Below, in pieces: positions 23,412 through 33,807 of a DNA stretch of 64,000 nt; position 1 is the stretch's first letter; the number at the start of each line of letters is the position of its first letter. The stretch lies in assembly GCA_902561585.1 (NCBI GenBank), contig CACEQK010000002.1, positions 1 through 64,000 of the forward strand, read 5' to 3'. The notes beneath the pieces were generated by a model that saw only the letters and a list, made by a program, of their open reading frames with translations, was not told where the DNA came from and made no database searches. A program made the translations under genes and the position numbers. Source of the DNA: an uncultured Pelagibacteraceae bacterium. GTDB taxonomy: Bacteria > Pseudomonadota > Alphaproteobacteria > Pelagibacterales > Pelagibacteraceae.

Positions 23412-24805
23412 AAAGAAATTTTAAGTCCGTAAATCCATTTAGAAATTAGTCCTGCACCCATTCCAATAATTATTTCATTGCTAATTAAGTTCTTTTTAAA
23501 AAAATTACGAAGTTCTATTTCATTTTTGACCATTACTACTTGAGTCGAGGAATTTTTAGCGATTAAAGAAGAAAACTTATTAATATCAAATTTTGGATCT
23601 CTTTTTTCGCCAGCAGCATATAAAGGGCAAACGACTACTAAATCAGATTTTTTGAAACACTTCGAAAACTCATTTTTTAATGAGATAACTCTGGAGTATC
23701 TGTGGGGTTCAAATACGCTTATTATCTTTCTCTTTTGATTTACATTTCTTACTCCGTCTAGTATTGAGCTTATTTCTGTAGGATGATGAGCATAATCATC
23801 GTAAAAATCATTTTTATTCTTTGAAAATACTTTAGTCATTCTTCTTTGGACGCCAGAAAAATTTTTAAGCGATTTTTTTATTGTATTTTGGTTTACACCT
23901 AAATTTAAACAAACTATTAATGCTGCTGCAGCATTCAATACATTATGTTTTCCTAATAACTTAACATTTATATTTTTTATTGTTTTTAAACTTTTGCTCT
24001 TATCTTTGAAACTTAAATCAAATTTTGTACTTTCGTAGTGATATTTAATTTTTGACACTTTGAAATTTGCTTGGTTATTTTCTCCATAGGTCACTATATT
24101 TTTATTTTTTACTTTTTTTAAAATCTTTTTAATATTATTATTGTCGGCGCAAATAACAGATTTACCTGTTGGTGGTGTTTTATTGATAAACTCTATAAAA
24201 GATTTTTCCAGATTAGAATAATTTTTATAATAATCTAAGTGTTCATAATCAATATTTGTAACAATTGAATAGTTTATAGGTAACTTTAAAAAACTCCCAT
24301 CAGACTCATCGGCTTCAAGGATTGCCCAATCTCCTTTCCCAAGTTTTGCGTTACTTTTAAAAGAATTAATTACTCCGCCATTAATGATTGTGGGGTCTAA
24401 TTTTTGATCACTTAATATTTTTGAAACTAAAGATGTTGTAGTGGTTTTTCCATGAGAGCCAGTAATAATTATATTTTTTTTTAATGAAACTGCATCTGCT
24501 AAAACTTCAACTCTGTTATAGACTGGAATTTTATTTTTTTTAGCAAATTTAATTTCGATATTATTATTTTTTATCGCAGTAGATTTGACAATTATAGTCG
24601 CTCCTCTTAGATTTTTAGTTGAATGACCTATAAAAGTCTTTATCCCATTTTTAATACAGGAAATTATATTTTTATTTTTAGCTTGATCACTTCCTTGAAC
24701 TTTAAAACCCATATTTTTCATTATTTGAGCGAGCCCACTCATGCCGATACCGCCGATACCTATAAAATGAATTATATCTTTTTGGCCTAAATTAATTTTT
24801 TTCAT
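23408..24805 (-). CDS. murC: UDP-N-acetylmuramate--L-alanine ligase MurC
   Basis: MurC adds L-Ala to UDP-MurNAc. The 465-residue Mur ligase shows the N-terminal Rossmann motif HFIGIGGIGMSGLAQIM, the P-loop ITGSHGKTTTTSLVS (about 114-128), the EADESDGSF block, TNIDYEHLDYY and the C-terminal DDYAHHPTEI and FEPHRYSR. Length is normal. It overlaps murG by 14 bases. Confidence 0.97.
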   Translation of the reverse strand: MKKINLGQKDIIHFIGIGGIGMSGLAQIMKNMGFKVQGSDQAKNKNIISCIKNGIKTFIGHSTKNLRGATIIVKSTAIKNNNIEIKFAKKNKIPVYNRVEVLADAVSLKKNIIITGSHGKTTTTSLVSKILSDQKLDPTIINGGVINSFKSNAKLGKGDWAILEADESDGSFLKLPINYSIVTNIDYEHLDYYKNYSNLEKSFIEFINKTPPTGKSVICADNNNIKKILKKVKNKNIVTYGENNQANFKVSKIKYHYESTKFDLSFKDKSKSLKTIKNINVKLLGKHNVLNAAAALIVCLNLGVNQNTIKKSLKNFSGVQRRMTKVFSKNKNDFYDDYAHHPTEISSILDGVRNVNQKRKIISVFEPHRYSRVISLKNEFSKCFKKSDLVVVCPLYAAGEKRDPKFDINKFSSLIAKNSSTQVVMVKNEIELRNFFKKNLISNEIIIGMGAGLISKWIYGLKISL

Positions 24806-25886
24806 TAATAATTTTTTCTATATTAAAATTTAATTTATTGAAAACATCTTTGTCAGAATATTGTTTTTGATTTAATATAATACTATTAAACTTTGTATTA
24901 TCTTTAAAATTAGAGGAAATAAGCTTATATAAATCCTCAGAAATATTTTTTTCTTCTAAAAGAAAACACATTCCTTTTTTTTCGTAAAATTTTGCATTTA
25001 TGTATTGATGGTTTTCAGCTGAGGATGGTAGCGGAATAGCGATTAATGGAATTTTAACATTAATTAATTCTCCTAAAGCCGAAGCTCCAGATCTTGTAAT
25101 TACGAGATTTGATTTACTATAATAATCAGAAATTTTATTTGTAAAATTAAATATTTCAAATTTTATATTTTGATTTTTATAAAATTGAGATAACTCATCT
25201 TCCTGATTTGTTTGACACTGCTGATAAACCATAAGAGGTATTCCGCTTTCTTTTAAGTCTTTAAAAACTTGAGGTAACTTTTCTGCAAAAATTTTTGCCC
25301 CCTGGCTGCCTCCAAGAACTAGAATATTAATAATATCAAATTTATTTTTCAAATCATCATGATTATTAAATTCAATTATTTCCTCTCTAATTATATTGCC
25401 AACTACAATTACTTTTTTTTTATTTTTTTCTTTAATTCCCGCAAGATCTTTGTACGAAACAAAAATCTTTTCAGCAAAATTTAGTAAATATTTATTAGCT
25501 TTTCCAATAATTAAGTTATTTTCATAAATGGTAAATTTTATTCTTAAAATTGTTGCTGCAATACAAACAGGAAATGAAGAGTATCCACCCATCCCTATAA
25601 TTATATTAGGTCTATTTAAAGAAAGTAAAAAAAGGGACTTCACTGTTGAGTAGCAAATCAACAATGCAGAATATATTAATCTAAAGATGTTTTTTTTTAC
25701 TAACGGAGATGAAGTTATTTTTTTTAAATTTATCTCATTTATATCACTCAGGTATTTTAAACCTCTTTTGTCAGTAGTAAGTATAATATCATAATTTTTT
25801 TTAATTAAATTTTTTGCTAAACTTAACGCAGGAAAAATATGTCCACCGGTACCTCCTGTTGCAATCAATATTTTTTTTTTAGTCAT
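24792..25886 (-). CDS. murG: MurG N-acetylglucosaminyltransferase
   Basis: MurG transfers GlcNAc to lipid I to make lipid II at the inner face of the membrane. The 364-residue GT28 protein has GTGGHIFPALSLAKNL at the N-terminus, GMGGYSSFPVCIAA, then in the C-domain LVLGGSQGAKIFAEKLP and ITRSGASALGELI with the donor-sugar site PSSAENHQYINA. It overlaps ftsW by 8 bases and murC by 14. Confidence 0.96.
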   Translation of the reverse strand: MTKKKILIATGGTGGHIFPALSLAKNLIKKNYDIILTTDKRGLKYLSDINEINLKKITSSPLVKKNIFRLIYSALLICYSTVKSLFLLSLNRPNIIIGMGGYSSFPVCIAATILRIKFTIYENNLIIGKANKYLLNFAEKIFVSYKDLAGIKEKNKKKVIVVGNIIREEIIEFNNHDDLKNKFDIINILVLGGSQGAKIFAEKLPQVFKDLKESGIPLMVYQQCQTNQEDELSQFYKNQNIKFEIFNFTNKISDYYSKSNLVITRSGASALGELINVKIPLIAIPLPSSAENHQYINAKFYEKKGMCFLLEEKNISEDLYKLISSNFKDNTKFNSIILNQKQYSDKDVFNKLNFNIEKIINEKN

Positions 25887-27006
25887 ATAAATAAGTTTTA
25901 TTTTTAGTATAATTTAAAATCAAACCAGCTAAAATCGCGCTGCTCATCAGAGAAGATCCGCCATAACTCAAAAAAGGTAAAGTCATTCCAGTCGTTGGCA
26001 ATAAATTAGTATTTACCCCTGCATGTATAAAAGTTTGAAATATAAATAATGATGCTAAGCCGCTTAAAGAAATCTTAATAAATTCATTATCCTGATTAAA
26101 GCAACTTTTGATTACCCTGAATGCTATATATAAAAAAATTGCAATTATAATAATCGAGACTATAGAACCGTATTCTTCAGAAATTACAGCAATTACGTAG
26201 TCAGTATGAGCTTCTGGAACGCTCTCTTTTAAAATACCTTCACCCATTCCTTGCCCGGTTAAACCTCCTAGTTTAATTGCATCTAAAGCTGCAGATGATT
26301 GAAATTTATCACCTTGGCTAGGATCAAAAAATGAAATTAAACGATTGATAATATATCCAAACTTTTCAGGTAAAAAAAATAATAGTGAGCTAAAAAGTAT
26401 TAAAAAAATTGTGAGAAAAATACCAATATATATTAGGCTAACTCCAGATACAAAAACAGTTGCGATCCAGCTACTAGTTAATAATATTGACTGTCCTAAA
26501 TCAGGCTGATCTATTAATAAAATGATCACGCAACTTAAAAGTATGAAGCTTAAAAAATATTTTATGTGATAATTTTGAAAATTTTCGTAAGTAAGTATTT
26601 TTACTGTCATCAAAATAAATAATGGTTTTAATATTTCTACAGGCTGTAGGTTAAAAAAATACAGATTTAACCATCTTCTAGCTCCTTTTGCTTCTACTCC
26701 AATTATTGGAACTATCGCCAAAAAAATAAAAGAAACTACAAAAGCTGGAATAACAAGTTTAATCAATACTTCTGTTCGAATAAATGAAATTATCATCATG
26801 ATTGATATAGCTAAAATTGTAAAAATTAAGTGTTTAGTAAAAAAGAAATAATAGTCTTTGTTTAATCTTTCTCCTGCGAGCGAAGATGTTGATGAAAATG
26901 AAAAAAATAATCCTAGGAAAAATAGTATCAAAAAACAAAACAAGATTTTTTTATCAATACTTCTCCAATAATTAAGTGTGAAAAATTTAAATGAATTTTC
27001 TTGCAT
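25879..27006 (-). CDS. ftsW: FtsW, SEDS-family septal peptidoglycan polymerase
   Basis: FtsW polymerises lipid II at the septum together with FtsI. The 375-residue protein has about nine to ten membrane helices and the SEDS signatures LNLYFFNLQPVEILKPLFIL, LLIDQPDLGQSILL and TGMTLPFLSYGGSSLM, as well as GMGEGILKESVPEAHTDYVIAVISEEYG. It overlaps murD by 20 bases. Assigned FtsW rather than RodA because of its place between murD and murG. Confidence 0.96.
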   Translation of the reverse strand: MQENSFKFFTLNYWRSIDKKILFCFLILFFLGLFFSFSSTSSLAGERLNKDYYFFFTKHLIFTILAISIMMIISFIRTEVLIKLVIPAFVVSFIFLAIVPIIGVEAKGARRWLNLYFFNLQPVEILKPLFILMTVKILTYENFQNYHIKYFLSFILLSCVIILLIDQPDLGQSILLTSSWIATVFVSGVSLIYIGIFLTIFLILFSSLLFFLPEKFGYIINRLISFFDPSQGDKFQSSAALDAIKLGGLTGQGMGEGILKESVPEAHTDYVIAVISEEYGSIVSIIIIAIFLYIAFRVIKSCFNQDNEFIKISLSGLASLFIFQTFIHAGVNTNLLPTTGMTLPFLSYGGSSLMSSAILAGLILNYTKNKTYLYD

Positions 27007-28264
27007 ATTTTTTACATAATTTTTTGAATTTGTTTCCTCTTACTTCAAAATTTTTAAATTGATCAAATGATGCAGCTGCTGGACTTAACAAAATTAAGCA
27101 CTTTTTCTTCTTATAAAATTTATAATCTTTAATTATTTGATTAATTGCGCTGTCAAGGGTTTTTGAAATTGAGAAAGAAACTTTTCCTTCTATTTGCTTT
27201 TTAAAAAAATTAATATTTTTTCCAATTAGATAACATTTGATTATATTTTTTTTGTAATTAAATAAATTAATTTTATCCCCTTTTTTTGGAAGACCCCCTA
27301 AAATCCAAAAAATATTTTTTAAGCCGGATATAGCTGTAATAGCAGATTCACAGGTTGTCGCTTTGGAGTCGTTGATGAAAGTAACGTTCTTTTTTTTCAT
27401 AAAAATTTCAAATCTATGCTCTAATCCTTTAAAAGATTGAATGGATTTAACAAATGATTTTTGGCTTATATTAATCAATTTAGACAATTCAAAAACAAAG
27501 CTCACATTTTCATCATTAATATTTGAAGCTAAATAACTATTTTTTATTTTATACTTAATTTTTTTATAATCTCTTAATTTAGGAATAATTAATTTACTCT
27601 TAAAATTTTTCTTTTTAAAAGCTATCTTTAAAGTTTTGTTTGTAAAAGCATATTGTTTTTTATTCTGATTTTTAAATATTTTGAGTTTTGCATTTAAATA
27701 TTTGTTTGTGCTTCCATGCCAATCTATATGATCATTAGTAAAATTTAGAAAAAGAGCAAAGTCTGGACAAATAAACTTTGAATGTGAAAGTTGGAAAGAC
27801 GAGGCTTCTATTATTACAAAACTATTATTTACTTTTTTTAAACTTAGTAAAGGCTTGCCTATATTCCCTCCCAATAAACATTTAAATTCATTTTTTTTTA
27901 AGACATGGTCAAGTAATTTACACGTAGTTGATTTTCCATTTGTTCCTGTTACAACAATACTTTTGAATTTTTTTCTATCTAAATAAAATAAATCTAAATC
28001 AGTTATGATTTTTTTTTTATATTTCTTTAGATTTTTGTTTTTATTTAAGCTAATTCCTGGCGACAATATAATATAGTCTACTTGCTTTAATGATTTATCA
28101 AGATTTTTTGTCCTATAGCTTTGAAAAAGGTTTTTACGTTTATCATCATAAACTTTGAAATTTGAAATTTTTTTTTCTTTAAAAAAATTAATTACAGAAC
28201 TACCGGTTATTCCAAGCCCATAAACAAGGAACGAATGTTCTTTGAGTTTAGGAGTTTTAAACAT
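26987..28264 (-). CDS. murD: UDP-N-acetylmuramoylalanine--D-glutamate ligase MurD
   Basis: MurD adds D-Glu to UDP-MurNAc-L-Ala. The 425-residue protein shows the N-terminal YGLGITGSSVINFFKEKKI, LSPGISLNK, the P-loop VTGTNGKSTTCKLLDH, ASSFQLSHSKF, NFTNDHIDWHGS and the C-terminal FINDSKATTCESAITAI and SPAAASFDQFKNFEVRG, all typical of MurD. It is one base after mraY and overlaps ftsW by 20 bases. Confidence 0.96.
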   Translation of the reverse strand: MFKTPKLKEHSFLVYGLGITGSSVINFFKEKKISNFKVYDDKRKNLFQSYRTKNLDKSLKQVDYIILSPGISLNKNKNLKKYKKKIITDLDLFYLDRKKFKSIVVTGTNGKSTTCKLLDHVLKKNEFKCLLGGNIGKPLLSLKKVNNSFVIIEASSFQLSHSKFICPDFALFLNFTNDHIDWHGSTNKYLNAKLKIFKNQNKKQYAFTNKTLKIAFKKKNFKSKLIIPKLRDYKKIKYKIKNSYLASNINDENVSFVFELSKLINISQKSFVKSIQSFKGLEHRFEIFMKKKNVTFINDSKATTCESAITAISGLKNIFWILGGLPKKGDKINLFNYKKNIIKCYLIGKNINFFKKQIEGKVSFSISKTLDSAINQIIKDYKFYKKKKCLILLSPAAASFDQFKNFEVRGNKFKKLCKKYARKFI

Positions 28265-28265
28265 C

Positions 28266-29351
28266 TTACCTTAATTTTAATGTTGCTAATCCAATCAATG
28301 CTAAGATTATGGCAATAATCCAAAATCTAATTACAATTGTAGATTCTGCCCAACCTTTTTTTTCGAAATGGTGATGAATTGGAGCCATTTTAAATATTCT
28401 TTTTCCCGTTAATTTAAATGAAATTACTTGGATGATTACAGAAACTGTTTCTAAAACAAATAAACCACCAATTATAGCTAAAACTATTTCATGTTTTACA
28501 ATAATTGCGATTGCCGCCAATGATCCTCCTAAAGAAAGTGAGCCAGTGTCACCCATGAAAATTTTTGCGGGAGGTGCATTATACCAAAGAAAACCTAAAC
28601 AAGCTCCCACAACTGATCCGCAAAAAATAGACAATTCTCCGACATCCGGAATATATTGTATTTGCAAATATTCAGAGAAAATTGTGTTTCCTACGACATA
28701 GGAAATTAATGTAAAAGAAAGTGCTACTAACATTACAGGTACAGTAGCAAGTCCATCTAGACCATCAGTCAAATTTACTGCGTTGGATGCTCCAATTATC
28801 ACAAATAATCCGAATGGAATAAAAAATAGACCCATTTGCCAGATTAAATTTTTAAAAAATGGAAAATAAAGATTGTATAAATATTGGTGATTAGAAAATT
28901 TAATTAATAATGTTAAAGTTATTACACCTATAATTAATTGACCAAGAAATTTTAAGCTTGATTTAAGTCCTCTTGAATTCTTATATTTTATCTTTAAAAT
29001 ATCATCTGTCAGTCCTAAACCTCCCAAAGATAAAGATACAAATATTAATACCCAAACATATATATTTCTTAAGTCAGCCCATAACAACGTGCCAGAAATA
29101 ATTCCAATAATAATGATTACTCCGCCCATTGTAGGTGTGCCAGACTTTTTTATAATATGATCAATTGGACCATCTTGTCTGATAGGCCCGGTAATCATTT
29201 TTTCTGAAAATAGCTTGATAAGTGGTCCTCCAATAATAAATACGACTACCAAAGACGTTACAACAGATAATCCAGTTCTAAATGTAAGATATTTAAAAAC
29301 ATTTAAAAATGAGTATTGGTCAACTAAAGATGTTAAAAGACTAAAGAGCAT
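28266..29351 (-). CDS. mraY: MraY phospho-N-acetylmuramoyl-pentapeptide transferase
   Basis: MraY links phospho-MurNAc-pentapeptide to undecaprenyl phosphate to make lipid I. The 361-residue polytopic protein has about ten helices. MraY motifs are visible as SGTPTMGGVIII, LTDDILKIKYKNSRGL, NAVNLTDGLDGLA (DGLDGLA magnesium/active-site motif), IFMGDTGSLSLGGSLA and APIHHHFEKKGWAE. It directly follows the murE-murF fusion with no gap. Confidence 0.97.
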   Translation of the reverse strand: MLFSLLTSLVDQYSFLNVFKYLTFRTGLSVVTSLVVVFIIGGPLIKLFSEKMITGPIRQDGPIDHIIKKSGTPTMGGVIIIIGIISGTLLWADLRNIYVWVLIFVSLSLGGLGLTDDILKIKYKNSRGLKSSLKFLGQLIIGVITLTLLIKFSNHQYLYNLYFPFFKNLIWQMGLFFIPFGLFVIIGASNAVNLTDGLDGLATVPVMLVALSFTLISYVVGNTIFSEYLQIQYIPDVGELSIFCGSVVGACLGFLWYNAPPAKIFMGDTGSLSLGGSLAAIAIIVKHEIVLAIIGGLFVLETVSVIIQVISFKLTGKRIFKMAPIHHHFEKKGWAESTIVIRFWIIAIILALIGLATLKLR

Positions 29352-32108
29352 TTAAATTCCTTTTATAATATTTTTACTAAAGTTATTTAAACCTGTAGCA
29401 TTAGATCCTTTAACCATTAAGTAATCATTATTAGAAATTATACTTCTTAAGTTAAAGTCTATATCCTCTGTGTTTTGCAAAATATTTCCTCTTTTATTTT
29501 TATTTAGATTCTTATAGGTGAATATAGTTTGTTTTCCCTTAACGAATACTTTGTCGATATCAGAATTGTTAATAACTTTTGAAATTTCTTCATGATATTT
29601 TCTCGATTTATGGCCTAATTCCAACATATCGCCCAATACTAAATATTTTTTAAATTTTTCTTTTTTTAATGAGTCAAATCTTAAAATGGCATTTTTTACT
29701 GACAGTGGGTTTGCATTATAACTTTCATCAATAAATCTAAATTTTTTCTTATATCTTAAAATATTATATTTTTTCCCTCTTCCCGCTGTTGGTTGTAAAT
29801 TCTTTATTAGTGATTTTATCTTATTGATATCAATTTTTAATGCATGCAGTACAGCTAAGCTCGCCAGAATATTATAAATATAAATATCTCTAAATTCATA
29901 AATTAAGCTCTGATTATCTATATTTACAAAAATTTTTGTATTTCCATTTTTTTCATAAATCTTTTTCAATAAGATATTTGACTTTCTATGTTTGCCAAAA
30001 GTAATTATTTCAAGATTAAAGGATTTTGCTTTTTGATATAAAAAATTAAAAAATTTGTCATCTCTATTTAAAATAATTTTTCCACCTCTTTTGATGCTTT
30101 CTATTATTTCAGATTTTGCTTTAGCTATTCCTTTTACATTTTTAAAATTTTCTAAATGTGCTTCACCAATATTTGTAATTATACCTAAATGAGGTCTTAT
30201 TAATTTTGATAAGTTTTTAATTTCCCCTGCCTTGCTCATTCCAACTTCGAAAACACCGTATTTATCGAATGAACTTAAATTAGATAAACTTATAGGAACA
30301 CCTAAGTGATTGTTAAAAGATTTTGGTGAAAAATATGTTTCACCAAATTTTTTTAGCAAATGACCTAGTAAATTTTTAAGAGATGTTTTTCCAGCACTTC
30401 CAGTGATAGCAATTATATTTGCAGAAGATTTTTCACGTTTTAGTTTTGCGAAGGAATTTAAAAATGAGATAGCATTTTTTACCTTGATTATGTTTTTTCC
30501 AATTTTTTTTGCAGAGTCAGATACGACACAACTTGCGCCTTTGTTTAGAGCATCTTTAACAAATCTATTTCCATTATTTTTTTTGCCTTTGAGTGCTAAA
30601 AATAAATTACCCTTTTTTATTGATCTAGTATCAGTGGACAATCCATCGAAATTAATAAATCTTTTATAACCCGTAATTTTTTGTAAAATTAAATTGTTTT
30701 CAAAATGATTCAATTTTTTTTTAGAGAGATTTGCTGATTTTATAGTAGTTTCTTTTATAATTTTTTTATCAGATGTTTTATAAATTTTATTTTTATAAAT
30801 TTGAATTTCCTCATGCCCTTTTCCTGCTACTAATATTATTTCTCCAGGAATTGCCTTCTTAATAGACTGTTGAATAGCATTACGTCTATTTCCAATATTA
30901 AAACTTTTTTTTCTTGGAATATATTTTAAGAGCTCTTTTCTAATTTTTTGAGGGTCTTCATTCCTTGGATTATCGTCTGTTATATATATTTTGCTACAAT
31001 ATTTATTTGCTATCCTAGCCATTAATGGTCTTTTTTTTTTATCTCTGTCTCCTCCGCAACCAAAAACAATAGTTATATTTTTTTTATTTTCATTTTTTAA
31101 ACACTCTAAAGTTTTTAAAAGGGCATCTGGGGTATGAGCATAATCTAAAAAAACTTTTATTTTATTTGGAAATTTTTTTACTAATTCTAATCTTCCATTT
31201 ACATCATTGATTTTTTTTATTTTTCCGTAAATTAAATGATCTTTTAGTCCACATATTTTTGCAACTAAAATTCCCATAGCTAAATTCTTTTTCTTAAAAT
31301 CTGGAAAAGCTGGTAATTGATTTTTAACCTTTAAAAATTCATTATTTATATCAACTAATTTAAATCCTCTTTTTTTGGATATCTTTTTTAAAATTTTAAA
31401 TGGTAAAATATCTTTATCTGAAATTATTTTAGTTTTTTTTCTCAAAATTTTTCTGAACAAAATAAGCTTAGCATTCAAATATGCTTTCATATTCTTATGA
31501 TAATCCAAATGGTCTTGACTGAAGTTAGTAAAAACAGCCGATTTAAAATCTATATGATGAAGTCTCTCTTGTTGCAAACCGTGACTTGAAGCCTCGATAA
31601 TTACATTTTCAATCTTTTTTTTTTTAAGAAAGTTTAGAGTTTTATGTAATGATATCGTGTCAGGTGATGTCAAACTTGTTTTTAAAAATTTGTTATTATA
31701 TTTAATTCCCAACGTTCCAATTGAAGCAACAGGTTTATTGTTTAACCTAAATAGTTGATAAAACATATCAGCAACAGATGTTTTTCCATTAGTGCCAGTA
31801 ACAGCAATTATGTTTTTCGGTTTTAAGTTATAAAACCTTGAAGCAATTTCGCTTAAAAAATTTCTTACATTTTTCTTTTTAATTACAAGTATATTTTTAT
31901 CTTTGAATTTACATTTATTTGAACAAATTATGACGGAGGCCCCTTTATTAATTGCTTGTTTGATAAAATTTTCTCCGTTCTCCTTTTTTCCCTTAATGGC
32001 AAAAAAGATAAAATTTTTTTTTGTGCTGTTACTATTTGATGAAATTCCTTTTACTGAAATATTTCTTTTATTAAAAGGGATTTCTTTAATTAAATTTTTC
32101 AACAACAT
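29352..32108 (-). CDS. murE-murF: Fused MurE-MurF: UDP-MurNAc-tripeptide synthetase plus D-Ala-D-Ala adding enzyme
   Basis: One 918-residue frame contains two complete Mur ligases. The MurE half has the P-loop VTGTNGKTSVADM (about 103-115), the ASSHGLQQERL block, FTNFSQDHLDYH and the meso-DAP-selecting DNPRNEDP (about 379-386), so it adds meso-diaminopimelate. The MurF half begins near 470 with LSTDTRSIKKGNLFLALKG, has P-loop ITGSAGKTSLKNLL (about 568-581) and ends with DESYNANPLSVKNAI and LGDMLELG. The joint lies at about 450-480, with no stop or frameshift. MurE and MurF are normally separate neighbours, so this would channel two consecutive steps. It overlaps ftsI by 23 bases. Confidence 0.96.
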   Translation of the reverse strand: MLLKNLIKEIPFNKRNISVKGISSNSNSTKKNFIFFAIKGKKENGENFIKQAINKGASVIICSNKCKFKDKNILVIKKKNVRNFLSEIASRFYNLKPKNIIAVTGTNGKTSVADMFYQLFRLNNKPVASIGTLGIKYNNKFLKTSLTSPDTISLHKTLNFLKKKKIENVIIEASSHGLQQERLHHIDFKSAVFTNFSQDHLDYHKNMKAYLNAKLILFRKILRKKTKIISDKDILPFKILKKISKKRGFKLVDINNEFLKVKNQLPAFPDFKKKNLAMGILVAKICGLKDHLIYGKIKKINDVNGRLELVKKFPNKIKVFLDYAHTPDALLKTLECLKNENKKNITIVFGCGGDRDKKKRPLMARIANKYCSKIYITDDNPRNEDPQKIRKELLKYIPRKKSFNIGNRRNAIQQSIKKAIPGEIILVAGKGHEEIQIYKNKIYKTSDKKIIKETTIKSANLSKKKLNHFENNLILQKITGYKRFINFDGLSTDTRSIKKGNLFLALKGKKNNGNRFVKDALNKGASCVVSDSAKKIGKNIIKVKNAISFLNSFAKLKREKSSANIIAITGSAGKTSLKNLLGHLLKKFGETYFSPKSFNNHLGVPISLSNLSSFDKYGVFEVGMSKAGEIKNLSKLIRPHLGIITNIGEAHLENFKNVKGIAKAKSEIIESIKRGGKIILNRDDKFFNFLYQKAKSFNLEIITFGKHRKSNILLKKIYEKNGNTKIFVNIDNQSLIYEFRDIYIYNILASLAVLHALKIDINKIKSLIKNLQPTAGRGKKYNILRYKKKFRFIDESYNANPLSVKNAILRFDSLKKEKFKKYLVLGDMLELGHKSRKYHEEISKVINNSDIDKVFVKGKQTIFTYKNLNKNKRGNILQNTEDIDFNLRSIISNNDYLMVKGSNATGLNNFSKNIIKGI

Positions 32109-33807
32109 ATTGGTTTAAAAAATCCTTATTATTTATGGCTAAAATTGGTCCAATTTTTTCTATTATTTTGCCAGCAACATAAACAGAATTCCAACCAGAG
32201 GTATTATATGGTGCTTTAGTTTTTATTCCGCGATAGTTATAAACAAGATCTTTATTAAGTTTTGGATTTTCTAACATTACAAATAATGAATAGTTTGGTT
32301 TTTTTGTAGGAAAAACAGAAATAAATGAATTTATTCTTTGTTTATTATTTCCGTAGCTTTCTGCAGTCCCTGTTTTTCCTCCTACATAATACCCGTCTAT
32401 ATCTGCCAAACTTGCTGTTCCGTTTTCGCTACTAACAACTTGCCTTAAAATACTTGATATTTCTTTACTTGTTTCATTAGATATTATTTTTTTTTTTTCA
32501 ATTTTATTTCTATCTTTTATTAAACTAGGCGTGACTAAATTTCCTCCGTTAGTGAGGCTGGCATATAACGCTGTGGCTTGAAGAGGAGTGGTTGTTATTC
32601 CATGGCCAAAAGAAACCGTTTCAATCTTGCATTTATTCCATTTTATTTCATGAGGAGTCCCAACTTCTTCGAGTTCAATGACTGGAACTTTTGTTAAATT
32701 AGTATTTTTTAAAAATTTTTTGAAAACATCCTCACCTATTTTTTGAGCTAAAATAACTGACCCAACATTTGAAGATCTTACTAAAATTTCCTCTGTTGAA
32801 AGGCTGCGGGGATGCTCTTTCATATCAGTAATTTCATGAATAGAACATTTCAATTTTCTGGGAATATTTTCAATAACTGTATCCTTTCTAACAATATTTC
32901 TTTCAAGAGCTAATGCTACAGTAAAGGTTTTAAAAATGGATCCTAATTCATAAACACCTTTTGTAATTTTATTAATATAATTTTTGTCTGTAATGGTTTT
33001 ACGTTGATTTATATTAAAATTGGGTAAAGATACTAAAGATAATATATCGCCATTATTTACATTCATTAATAAAGCTGCAGCTCCTGAAGCATCAAAAGTT
33101 TTTACAGCTTCGCTTAATTCTTTGTTAATTATATATTGAATATTGCTATCTAAAGTTAACTCTAATGGAGTATCTTTTAAATTTTTACTTTTTAATTCTT
33201 TATCAAAATATTTTTCAAGTCCTGAAATTCCAAAGTTATCATAATCGACTTGACCTATAACATGGCTAAATAGATCTCCATGCGTATACATTCTGGCTTG
33301 AAATGGTTCAAATTTTATTGCTTTTTCTCCTAATGACCAAAGTTTTTGTTTTTCGTTTTGAGTTATCCTTGTTTTAATACGAAAATATTTTTTTCCGTTA
33401 AGTTTTTGTCTAATCTCATCAGTTGGAAGATTAGGAAAAATAAATCTTAATTTTATTAAAAAATTTTTCTTATCTTTTACTAATTTTGGATCAACCGCAG
33501 CATGATATGCGTTAATATTTCTTGAAATTATTATACCATTTCTGTCAACTATATCTCTCCTTAATAAGTTAAATTTAGACTTTTGATTATTAAAGCCCAA
33601 TATCTCTTTTTGGCTTAATGAAATATATGCTATTTTTATTGAGAAAATTGTAATTAGAGAAAAAAAGAAAAAAAATAATAAATAATTTCTATCCTCAAAA
33701 TTATTATGTTTTTTTAAACTTTTTGATTTTTTATTTGTTTCTAGATAATCTTCAAAATAAAAACTTCTTTGATTGGTTGTTTTATTTTTTCCTGATTTTT
33801 TTTTCAT
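32086..33807 (-). CDS. ftsI: FtsI (PBP3), septal peptidoglycan transpeptidase
   Basis: FtsI crosslinks septal peptidoglycan as a partner of FtsW. The 573-residue class B PBP has a cytoplasmic basic tail, one membrane helix (about 48-68) and the PBP dimerization domain. The transpeptidase domain follows with the three motifs in order: SIFKTF (SxxK), SSNVGS (SxN) and GGKTGTAES (KTG). Length is normal. It overlaps ftsL by 26 bases and the murE-murF fusion by 23. Confidence 0.96.
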   Translation of the reverse strand: MKKKSGKNKTTNQRSFYFEDYLETNKKSKSLKKHNNFEDRNYLLFFFFFSLITIFSIKIAYISLSQKEILGFNNQKSKFNLLRRDIVDRNGIIISRNINAYHAAVDPKLVKDKKNFLIKLRFIFPNLPTDEIRQKLNGKKYFRIKTRITQNEKQKLWSLGEKAIKFEPFQARMYTHGDLFSHVIGQVDYDNFGISGLEKYFDKELKSKNLKDTPLELTLDSNIQYIINKELSEAVKTFDASGAAALLMNVNNGDILSLVSLPNFNINQRKTITDKNYINKITKGVYELGSIFKTFTVALALERNIVRKDTVIENIPRKLKCSIHEITDMKEHPRSLSTEEILVRSSNVGSVILAQKIGEDVFKKFLKNTNLTKVPVIELEEVGTPHEIKWNKCKIETVSFGHGITTTPLQATALYASLTNGGNLVTPSLIKDRNKIEKKKIISNETSKEISSILRQVVSSENGTASLADIDGYYVGGKTGTAESYGNNKQRINSFISVFPTKKPNYSLFVMLENPKLNKDLVYNYRGIKTKAPYNTSGWNSVYVAGKIIEKIGPILAINNKDFLNQYVVEKFN

